Source: Baffinella frigidus (taxonomy: Eukaryota; Cryptophyceae; Cryptomonadales; Baffinellaceae). From it: a stretch of 13,373 nucleotides of DNA. Under the pieces are notes generated by a model. The model had not been told where the DNA came from and did not search any database. It saw only the letters and a program-made list of their open reading frames with translations. Made by a program: the position numbers and the translations under genes. Of this stretch, positions 12,201 to 13,373 are shown piece after piece (positions within the stretch are counted from its first letter, which is position 1; each line of letters opens with the position of its first letter). The stretch is from positions 52,417-65,789 of the forward strand of contig MU646776.1 of NCBI GenBank assembly GCA_026770585.1. The letters run 5' to 3'.

Positions 12201-13356
12201 CTAAACCGCTTAGGATTTCAGGGTCTAGGGTTTCAAACCCCAGAACCCTAACCGCGAATCGCTAGGATGGAAAGGAGGTCGAGCTCCTGCACGACTTTGT
12301 CCGCGTGGGGGGTTATGCTTTAGGATTTAAGATTTAGGGGTTATAATTCAGGGTTGGCAGAGTAGGCTCACTGCCGCGGGATTGAGCTTACCACACAGCG
12401 GACTTCGAAGGGATTTCGAATAACCCTTAAGCGATAAGACCTACGACCCTACGGTAGGCAATCCGTGGGGACATAGGGGCGTTTCCTACCGATAAGGTAG
12501 CGGAAAGGTGGTGAGGGTTTACAGAAGATCGAACCCAAACCCAAACCCAAACCCTTAAACCCCAACCTCTGAACCCCACCCCCCGAACCCTGAACCAGGC
12601 AGACAAGCAACCCTCACCCTGAAGGAGGCCTCCTTCGGGTCGTACGACTGGGTTCGCGTTGGCGGAAAGCCGCGGGGGTGGGGGGTTAGGGTGTGGGGTG
12701 TGGGGTGTAGGGTGTAGGGGTTGTGATTTAGGTTTTAGAGGTTAGGGTTTAGGAAACTTCTCCAAACCCCAAACCCCGAAACCCCAAGCCCCAAACCCTA
12801 ACCCCGAACCCCGAAACCACTAAACCCTACACCCCAACACCTAACCCACACACCGCACACCCTGAAACACCAACCCCCAACCCCCAACCCCCAACCTTCT
12901 CAGCGATGAGTGCTCTGAGCAAAAACACGGAGTTGCGCGTCGATCTTCTCAGCAACTTCGCTAGAAACTAAACCCTAAAACCTTTACAGAAACTAAACCC
13001 TAAAACCTTTACAGCTAGCCTCAACAGCTAACCCCTCACCCCGGACCCCTTGCCTTTTCAGTGATGAGTGCACGGAGCTGGGCGTCGATCTTCTCAGCAA
13101 CTTCGCAACCCCGAAACCACTAAATCCTACACCCCAACACCTAACCCACACACCACACACCCTGAAACACCAACCCCTGACCCCCAACACCTTCTCAGCC
13201 AAGAGCGCTCTGGGCAAAAACATTGACTCTTTTCAGCCACCGCGTCCTCGAGCCCCTTACCTTTTCAGTGATGAGTGCGAACATTCTCAAGTCAATTATT
13301 AGCTGGGCGTCGATCTTCTCAGCAAAATCGCGCGTCCGGTCGCTCGCGGAGGACCC
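147..13356 (-). CDS. VAC14: VAC14-like HEAT-repeat scaffold gene, spliced, partial at both ends
   Basis: VAC14 is the HEAT-repeat scaffold that holds the Fab1/PIKfyve lipid kinase and the Fig4 phosphatase together on endosomal and vacuolar membranes, controlling PI(3,5)P2. Seen here: about ten short minus-strand reading segments, each bounded by AG and GT, whose phases fit when joined from high to low coordinate. Known (from memory of plant and human VAC14, not a search): the joined product follows the family order, including ELETARCQ+ALTWLDLL against EFEATRIEALHWISTLL, DQQVLRQTLAVIAKV against DEVVLLVLEVHACIAK, VMVKELCQRLDPEKVYLE against LIIRRLCVLLDAERVYREL, and LTMILLTVPEMSTLRD against LNLILLTSSELSELRD. 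The window would hold the middle and C-terminal HEAT region; the N-terminus and the extreme C-terminus are outside. The linker between exons P and L is not fully resolved and carries transposon insertions, so this copy could be decaying or the linker could be spliced differently. Transcript support is absent. Confidence 0.8.
321..375 (-). pseudogene. Exon U copy, acceptor side kept
   Basis: Keeps acceptor CCCAG and reads CLTEKLTIILLTIPDIST in the same phase as exon U, then departs from it before LRD. A GTGTCA follows at once and could act as a donor, so it could be a shorter alternative exon. Confidence 0.6.
488..508 (-). pseudogene. Exon U copy, 5' fragment without acceptor AG
   Basis: About 20 nt matching the start of exon U (CWTETL against CLTEKL). 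The AG of the acceptor has become AC. Flanking sequence shared with the 321-375 copy shows the duplicated unit includes upstream intron. Confidence 0.45.
593..621 (-). pseudogene. Exon U copy, acceptor side kept
   Basis: Keeps CCTCAG and reads CLTENLTSNRG; the resemblance to exon U stops after about 7 codons. It lies just below the family A element at 651-814. Confidence 0.45.
651..814. mobile_element. Family A foldback MITE, copy A1
   Basis: A 164-bp near-palindrome with ends TAATAGGG/TCTTATGA and arms containing CCGGGTAGT and CCTACGG. Flanks are GAGT and AAGT, a 4-bp target duplication with one mismatch. No coding capacity. Confidence 0.7.
937..1283. repeat. Large inverted repeat enclosing family B element
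   Basis: Arms at 937-984 and 1228-1283 share CCTCGCTATCCGA and its complement TCGGATAGCGAGG plus flanking matches. B1 (1025-1194) lies in the loop and element E starts at the right arm's edge. Confidence 0.55.
1025..1194. mobile_element. Family B element, copy B1
   Basis: Imperfect terminal inverted repeats (AACCACAC…GTGTGGTT) with inner GAAGGG/CCCTTCGAA and a central CCTACGG/CCGTAGG core. It is nested in the larger inverted repeat 937-1283. No clear target duplication. Confidence 0.55.
1283..1431. mobile_element. Inverted-repeat element E
   Basis: A 149-bp element with arms of about 55 nt: TCATCCCCACAGGCATT at the left, its complement at the right, and inner TTTTGGCGTCAGA. Flanked by GGTT at 1279-1282 and 1432-1435. 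The plus-strand open frame across it is a by-product of the palindrome. Confidence 0.7.
1550..1715. mobile_element. Family A foldback MITE, copy A2, in a splice donor copy
   Basis: A 166-bp element, TAATACGG…CCTATGA, flanked by perfect ACCT duplications at 1546-1549 and 1716-1719. Arms contain TAGTTAGGCC and TACCGTAGG. On the minus strand the duplication is AGGT, at the AG|GT end of the exon T copy. Confidence 0.75.
1718..1747 (-). pseudogene. Exon T copy, donor side kept
   Basis: Reads STVQEDHVT then AG|GT, matching the 3' half of exon T. The AGGT at the junction is one of the two target duplications of the family A element 1550-1715; the other copy of the site is at 1546-1549. Confidence 0.6.
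1919..1971 (-). CDS. VAC14: VAC14-like exon T
   Basis: A 53-nt exon between acceptor GCGCAG and donor GTCAGT. It encodes LALQLEAASTVQEDHVA followed by two bases (AG) of a split Arg codon. It starts in phase 0, as exon R requires, and ends in phase 2, as exon U requires. By position it corresponds to the VAC14 stretch between VYREL and ILLT (SKILEGEADLDFASTMVQ in plants); similarity is weak here and the call rests on order, phase and splice sites. The acceptor side is repeated upstream at 2058-2078 and 2175-2195, and the donor side downstream at 1718-1747 and near 1449. Confidence 0.65.
2058..2078 (-). pseudogene. Exon T copy, acceptor side kept
   Basis: GTGCGCAG then LALQLEA, after which it runs into the minisatellite. 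Exon T's start is embedded in the minisatellite unit. Confidence 0.55.
2175..2195 (-). pseudogene. Exon T copy, acceptor side kept
   Basis: GTGCGCAG then LAFQLEA, diverging after seven codons, as in the neighbouring copy. Confidence 0.5.
2553..2608 (-). pseudogene. Exon R copy, donor side kept
   Basis: Reads VMVKELCQRLDPKKVYLE and keeps donor GTAATA. The ERSG start is gone and the nearest AG belongs to a TTTAG of the telomere-like repeat, which would shift the phase. Confidence 0.6.
2842..2873 (-). pseudogene. Exon R copy, short donor-side fragment
   Basis: Reads DPEKIYLE followed by GTAACC; the 5' part is replaced by CCCTAAACCCTAG repeat. Confidence 0.5.
2904..2969 (-). pseudogene. Exon R copy, full length but both splice sites lost
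   Basis: All 22 codons are present (ERRGVVVKELCQRLDPEKVY and Leu-Glu), but the acceptor AG is AA and the donor GT is GA. A good example of decay at the splice sites while the coding part stays intact. A GA donor is used in some dinoflagellates, but the acceptor loss argues against use here. Confidence 0.6.
3205..3270 (-). CDS. VAC14: VAC14-like exon R (ERSGVMVKELCQRL)
   Basis: A 66-nt, 22-codon exon with acceptor CTTCAG and donor GTAACC, phase 0 at both ends. It encodes ERSGVMVKELCQRLDPEKVY plus Leu-Glu. It aligns with VAC14 LLEKRGALIIRRLCVLLDAERVYREL and human VRGPFIIRQLCLLLNAENIF (remembered). It is the only one of five copies with full length and both splice sites. The others, at 3484-3540, 2904-2969, 2842-2873 and 2553-2608, are truncated or have lost a splice site. 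Confidence 0.8.
3484..3540 (-). pseudogene. Exon R copy, acceptor side kept
   Basis: Begins ACACAG then ERSGVMVKE and then departs with a small duplication (CTGCCAGTCTGCCAG) before joining a GCCCTAAG repeat tract. Confidence 0.55.
3783..3802 (-). pseudogene. Exon S copy, donor side kept
   Basis: Reads DATLMQ followed by GTTGCT. The 5' part of exon S is absent. Confidence 0.5.
3832..3927. mobile_element. Family B element, copy B3, fragment
   Basis: Starts like B4 with CCACACAGCGGGCTTCGAAG and continues to ACATAGGG, where family C element 3928-4067 follows. The other half is not recognisable beyond that insertion. Confidence 0.5.
3928..4067. mobile_element. Family C element, copy C1
   Basis: A 140-bp element with long inverted arms (TTATCCG(A/G)GGAAAC…AATTACTACACGA) flanked by GGTT duplications (3924-3927, 4068-4071). 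It is inserted at the edge of a family B fragment. Confidence 0.7.
4109..4228. repeat. Inverted repeat, 17-bp arms
   Basis: CTGCACCTCAAATCGAC at 4109-4125 and its complement at 4212-4228. Possibly the ends of another small element; no clear target duplication. Confidence 0.5.
4392..4421 (-). pseudogene. Exon S copy, donor side kept, internal deletion
   Basis: Reads ELLVFATLMQ followed by GTTGCG. A CACCAG precedes it, but in a phase that would not match exon V. Confidence 0.5.
4432..4582. mobile_element. Inverted-repeat element, AT-rich
   Basis: Arms of about 30 nt (ATCTCG(G/A)AAGATAA followed by TGAATCAGTTCC and the complement) around an AT-rich centre with AATTTAATTAGG palindrome. Flanking duplication unclear, perhaps ATC. 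Confidence 0.5.
4628..4793. mobile_element. Family B element, copy B2, full length
   Basis: Terminal inverted repeats TACCACGCAGCGG / CCGCTGTGTGGTA, inner arms GAAGGGATTTTCGG and AAAATCCCTTCG, core ATGTCCGTACGGA. About 166 bp, the best-preserved member of this family. Confidence 0.6.
4991..5033 (-). CDS. VAC14: VAC14-like exon S
   Basis: A 43-nt exon with acceptor GCGCAG and donor GTTACG. Its first base completes the CG left by exon V to give Arg; then it reads ELLLVFASDATLMQ and ends in phase 0, ready for exon R. Joined with its neighbours it gives PHIIR-ELLLVFASDATLMQ, which matches the position and hydrophobic pattern of plant VAC14 HFRQLVVFLVHNFRIDNS. Two shorter donor-side copies lie downstream at 4392-4421 and 3783-3802. 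The intron start GTTACGAGCC is nearly the same as that after exon P. Confidence 0.72.
5570..5952. repeat. Two direct copies of a ~145-bp unit
   Basis: 5570-5711 and 5808-5952 share TTCCGGTACAAATCC, AATGGCTCCAATGCCAAGCC and GGTGACTACACCGATTGAGG and both run into the donor end of an exon V copy. Confidence 0.75.
5711..5787 (-). pseudogene. Exon V copy, donor kept, acceptor lost
   Basis: Full length in frame (VLRKTLAVVAKVSERSDSTA and LPHIIR) with donor GTCCGT, but the acceptor AG is TT. This is the best-preserved spare copy of exon V. Confidence 0.6.
5952..6013 (-). pseudogene. Exon V copy, donor side kept, frameshifted
   Basis: Lacks the first codons and has a two-base deletion in the SERSD region that creates a TGA. 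Donor GTCCGT is present. Confidence 0.55.
6182..6258 (-). CDS. VAC14: VAC14-like exon V
   Basis: A 77-nt exon with acceptor CCCAG and donor GTCGGT: 25 codons plus two bases. It reads VLRQTLAVIAKVSERSDSTA, then LPHII and the first two bases of an Arg codon completed by exon S. Joined to exon L (…KDQQ) it gives DQQVLRQTLAVIAKV, matching VAC14 DEVVLLVLEVHACIAK. It is the only copy with full length and both splice sites. Acceptor-side copies lie upstream at about 6460-6519 and 6617-6662; donor-side copies lie downstream at 5952-6013 and 5711-5787, with smaller fragments near 5400-5426 and 5532-5546. Confidence 0.8.
6460..6519 (-). pseudogene. Exon V copy, acceptor side kept
   Basis: Begins after ACCAG and reads VLRKTLAVLAKVSERSDST, then passes into GGGTTTCGGG repeat before the donor. 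Confidence 0.55.
6617..6662 (-). pseudogene. Exon V copy, acceptor side kept
   Basis: Begins after CCCAG and reads VLRNTLAVIAKVSER before entering telomere-like repeat. Confidence 0.55.
6833..6973. mobile_element. Family C element, copy C2
   Basis: A 141-bp element with arms GGAAACGGTTTTAATTTAAA and inner TTACTACAC, flanked by GATC (6829-6832, 6974-6977). The flanks also share a longer GCATAGGATC, so the exact left edge is slightly ambiguous. Confidence 0.65.
7250..7338 (-). pseudogene. Exon L copy, donor side kept, in-frame stop
   Basis: Matches exon L from MFRPGE to KDQQ and keeps a GT (GTCCTC) at the donor position, but has TAG in place of a Ser codon. Confidence 0.6.
7596..7715 (-). CDS. 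VAC14: VAC14-like exon L (largest exon)
   Basis: A 120-nt, 40-codon exon with acceptor CTCACGCAG and donor GTGTTG, phase 0 at both ends. It begins ALTWLDLLVDMMFRPGEKAS, continues with HRDLKLLVPLVSMVRDKDQQ, and forms a complete two-helix HEAT unit. It lines up with plant VAC14 EALHWISTLLNRHRTEVLSF through LLKALSDPSDEV over the same length. The only other long copies are broken: 7847-7926 lacks the 3' third, and 7250-7338 lacks the 5' part and has a TAG in frame. Short acceptor-side fragments are at 8391-8400 and 8702-8711. Confidence 0.82.
7847..7926 (-). pseudogene. Exon L copy, acceptor side kept
   Basis: Begins after ACGCAG, reads ALTWLDLLVDMMFRPGEEAS and HRDLK, then breaks off into unrelated sequence. 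Confidence 0.6.
8210..8375. mobile_element. Family A foldback MITE, copy A3, with empty site present
   Basis: A 166-bp element flanked by ACTT (8206-8209 and 8376-8379). The same target without insertion lies at 8674-8699 (AGGCGCCCACTTGGCTCAAC), which fixes both ends and the 4-bp duplication. Confidence 0.8.
8702..8711 (-). pseudogene. Exon L copy, acceptor and first codons only
   Basis: Acceptor GATGCAG-like, then ALT, then unrelated. The same unit occurs at 8391-8400, where a family A element has inserted next to it. Confidence 0.4.
8783..8808 (-). CDS. VAC14: VAC14-like exon N, 3' end of linker exon (interrupted)
   Basis: The segment ends at donor GTGGCT in phase 0 and its last residues are ELETARCQ. 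Spliced to exon L it gives ELETARCQALTWL, matching VAC14 EFEATRIEALHWI. The coding sequence appears to be cut by two insertions: a 129-bp inverted-repeat element at 8809-8937, flanked by a 14-bp direct repeat, and family A element 8964-9132, flanked by GATT. Removing both in thought leaves an open frame back through 9137-9166, reading APAPSKGLPPESKPDELETA, a proline- and charge-rich linker. Either the exon is broken, or splicing uses a nearer acceptor such as the AG in GACGAG just before the Leu codon. Confidence 0.55.
8809..8937. mobile_element. 129-bp inverted-repeat element with 14-bp flanking repeat
   Basis: Ends CCACGCCAGATT and complement; flanked by identical GGTTTCGAGCTCGT at 8795-8808 and 8938-8951. 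A perfect hairpin, ATACCGTACC/GGTACGGTAT, lies at 8880-8901. It sits in the presumed coding sequence of exon N. Confidence 0.6.
8964..9132. mobile_element. Family A foldback MITE, copy A4
   Basis: A 169-bp near-palindrome, TAATAGGG…CCTATGA, flanked by perfect GATT duplications (8960-8963, 9133-9136). It belongs to the same subgroup as A1 (CCGGGTAGT arms). It appears to interrupt the linker coding sequence. Confidence 0.75.
9166..9350. mobile_element. 185-bp inverted-repeat element with central palindrome
   Basis: 29-bp arms (GAGGCTATCCATGCGAACAG core, one mismatch over 29) at 9166-9194 and 9322-9350. A perfect 20-bp-arm palindrome, TGATCACGTTTCCGTACGGA plus complement, lies at 9249-9290. Confidence 0.6.
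9351..9440 (-). CDS. Candidate acidic-linker exon M of the VAC14-like gene
   Basis: An open minus-strand stretch in the position of the variable linker between the two VAC14 HEAT blocks. One frame gives PNQAEADSEAELGFE before a GTTACG identical to the donors of exons S and P; GFE resembles the DGFDVG of plant VAC14. Another frame continues through SPEEDAAGPHE, also acidic. Both are open and I cannot choose between them. The possible acceptor is the CAG of CCAAATCAG. The segment abuts the inverted-repeat element at 9166-9350, so the exon may have been split by it. Confidence 0.4.
9480..9645. mobile_element. Family A foldback MITE, copy A5
   Basis: A 166-bp near-palindrome, TGATAGGC…CCTATGA, almost identical in its core to A2 and A3. 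Flanks are ACGT and AAGT, a 4-bp duplication with one mismatch. Confidence 0.7.
10006..10054 (-). pseudogene. Exon P copy, donor side kept
   Basis: Reads LDNDGNVQTRL then TAG where the intact exon has CAG, followed by GTTAGC. Confidence 0.5.
10134..10161 (-). pseudogene. Exon P copy, donor side kept
   Basis: Reads VGNVQTRLQ followed by GTTACG, the same donor as the intact exon; the 5' part is lost. Confidence 0.5.
10312..10360 (-). CDS. VAC14: VAC14-like exon P
   Basis: A 49-nt exon with acceptor TACGCAG and donor GTTACG. Its first G completes the TC of exon K to Ser, then it reads ILGFLNDGNVQTRLQ after that Ser-Ser junction and ends in phase 0. Joined with K, SILSSILGFLNDGNVQTRLQ corresponds to VAC14 ADILGAILPCISDKEEKIRV. 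Donor-side copies lie downstream at 10134-10161 and 10006-10054, the latter with its final Gln codon changed to TAG. Acceptor-side copies lie upstream at 10547-10575, 10634 and 10856. Confidence 0.75.
10547..10575 (-). pseudogene. Exon P copy, acceptor side kept
   Basis: Begins after CTGCAG and reads SIPSFRNDG, lacking the 3' part. Further acceptor-only fragments (GCAG|GTCGATCC) are at 10634 and 10856. Confidence 0.5.
10670..10810. mobile_element. Family C element, copy C3, with empty site present
   Basis: A 141-bp element, TCATATGGAAAC…GTTTCCATATGA, with AATTACTACACG inside and AATT duplications at 10666-10669 and 10811-10814. An uninterrupted target, CCTCAATTGTTGACTAAAAC, lies at 10591-10610. 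Confidence 0.78.
10877..10925. repeat. 18-bp tandem repeat ACCGGTTGACTAACCAAC
   Basis: About 2.7 copies. GGTTGACTAAA also recurs, dispersed, through 10380-11060. Confidence 0.75.
11304..11371. repeat. 24-bp tandem repeat TCCGTAGGACCCTACCGTAGG
   Basis: Nearly three copies; each unit is partly palindromic and shares the CCTACGG/CCGTAGG core of MITE families A and B. Confidence 0.75.
11494..11568. repeat. AT-rich TAATAATTATAATAAT tract
   Basis: About 75 bp made only of A and T apart from a few C and G, with overlapping direct and inverted ATAATTATTAT repeats. Sharply set off from GC-rich flanks. Confidence 0.7.
11594..11646 (-). CDS. VAC14: VAC14-like exon K
   Basis: A 53-nt exon with acceptor GTGGCAG and donor GTAACC. 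It reads SVNADKVVKELDLLSIL and the first two bases of a Ser codon completed by exon P. It corresponds to the VAC14 stretch KLGGDQLVRYYADILG. Several partial copies lie upstream in the preceding intron (11711-11740, 11893-11937, 12013-12027, 12262-12306 and a diverged one at 12614-12665); none has both splice sites. Confidence 0.7.
11711..11740 (-). pseudogene. Exon K copy, acceptor side kept
   Basis: Begins after GGCAG and reads SANADKVVKE, then breaks into TGTGAGGGT repeat. Confidence 0.5.
11893..11937 (-). pseudogene. Exon K copy, acceptor side kept
   Basis: Begins after GGCAG and reads SANADKVVQELDLLF; no GT follows at the expected place. A shorter copy with acceptor is at 12013-12027. 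Confidence 0.5.
12131..12162. repeat. 32-bp perfect palindrome
   Basis: AATCAACCCCGTACCC followed directly by its complement. The left half, with flanking CCCT, is also directly repeated at 12094-12119. Confidence 0.75.
12262..12306 (-). pseudogene. Exon K copy, 3' part without donor
   Basis: Reads ADKVVQELDLLSIL but lacks both acceptor and GT. It lies upstream of intact K and is the one clear departure from the polarity seen elsewhere. Confidence 0.45.
12389..12511. mobile_element. Family B element, copy B4, truncated
   Basis: Begins TACCACACAGCGGACTTCG and follows the reverse complement of B1 and B2 until GCGGAAAGGTGG, where it stops; the second terminal repeat is absent. Confidence 0.55.
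12614..12665 (-). pseudogene. Diverged exon K-like copy
   Basis: Contains SANANPVV, resembling SANADKVV, in the same kind of CCCCGCGGC context as other K copies. An alternative frame QSYDPKEASF followed by GTGAGG could instead be a separate small exon. Confidence 0.3.
12896..12961 (-). pseudogene. Exon W copy, donor side kept
   Basis: Shares EVAEKIDAQLR and ends GAGAAG|GTTGGG. A 16-nt difference in the middle puts the two halves out of frame. Confidence 0.45.
13056..13107 (-). pseudogene. Exon W copy, donor side kept (GC donor)
   Basis: Reads EVAEKIDAQLRALITEK followed by GCAAGG, a GC in place of the GT of the intact copy. It could be a weak alternative exon. Confidence 0.45.
13187..13220 (-). 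pseudogene. Exon W copy, donor-side fragment
   Basis: Contains GCTGAGAAG followed by GTGTTG, with only the last third of exon W recognisable. Confidence 0.35.
13261..13356 (-). CDS. VAC14: VAC14-like exon W
   Basis: A 96-nt open segment from a proposed acceptor GTTAG to a good donor GTAAGG, phase 0 at the donor. The last 22 residues, starting FAEKIDAQLIIDLRMFALIT and ending in Glu-Lys, resemble VAC14 MAEILVQRA…FTRLTAITWINEFV, which precedes the segment matched by exon K. The acceptor end is uncertain because it lies 17 bases from the window edge. Three copies of its donor side lie downstream (13187-13220, 13056-13107, 12896-12961). Confidence 0.55.
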
Positions 13357-13373
13357 CTAACATCTGAACCCTA

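Larger units (their letters stand above)
11647..13260 (-). other. Intron between exons W and K
   Basis: About 1.6 kb of telomere-like repeats in both orientations, with partial copies of exon K (next to K) and of exon W (next to W). A 32-bp perfect palindrome (12131-12162) and family B copy 12389-12511 also lie here. Confidence 0.55.

Overview
The window looks like nuclear DNA from a eukaryote, probably a unicellular alga or other protist with a plant-type telomere repeat. It has no long ORFs, rRNA or tRNA. Most of it is degenerate TTTAGGG/CCCTAAA-like sequence, short tandem repeats and small palindromic transposons. Very short coding islands bounded by AG and GT lie in this background, all on the minus strand. 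The lineage cannot be fixed from the sequence; dinoflagellate, cryptophyte or chlorarachniophyte-like algae are guesses.

Read from high to low coordinate on the minus strand, the islands assemble into one gene. It resembles VAC14, the HEAT-repeat scaffold of the Fab1/PIKfyve-Fig4 complex that makes and turns over PI(3,5)P2 on endosome and vacuole membranes. The order is: W 13356-13261, K 11646-11594, P 10360-10312, an acidic linker about 9440-9351, linker end N near 8783, L 7715-7596, V 6258-6182, S 5033-4991, R 3270-3205, T 1971-1919, U 212-147. Outside the unresolved linker, splice phases match at every junction (W 0/0, K 0/2, P 2/0; L 0/0, V 0/2, S 2/0, R 0/0, T 0/2, U 2/2). Split codons complete to Ser (K+P), Arg (V+S) and Arg (T+U). 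The joined order follows remembered plant and human VAC14 proteins through the middle and C-terminal HEAT region. Both gene ends lie outside the window. Exons make up only about 5% of it, and introns are about 1.1-1.7 kb.

The most unusual observation is that nearly every exon is accompanied by broken copies of itself in the neighbouring introns, with a fixed polarity. Copies upstream of the intact exon keep the acceptor AG and the 5' part of the exon. Copies downstream keep the 3' part and the donor GT. Eight exon groups show this, with one clear exception in the K group. It suggests the introns grew by repeated duplication of exon-intron junctions.

On top of this are small non-autonomous elements with inverted repeats: five copies of a 164-169 bp foldback element (family A) with 4-bp target duplications, three 140-141 bp elements (family C), four family B copies, and several single elements. 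For two insertions an uninterrupted duplicate of the target is also in the window, which fixes the element ends. One family A element sits in an AG|GT donor copy; another, with a separate 129-bp element, interrupts the linker coding sequence at exon N.
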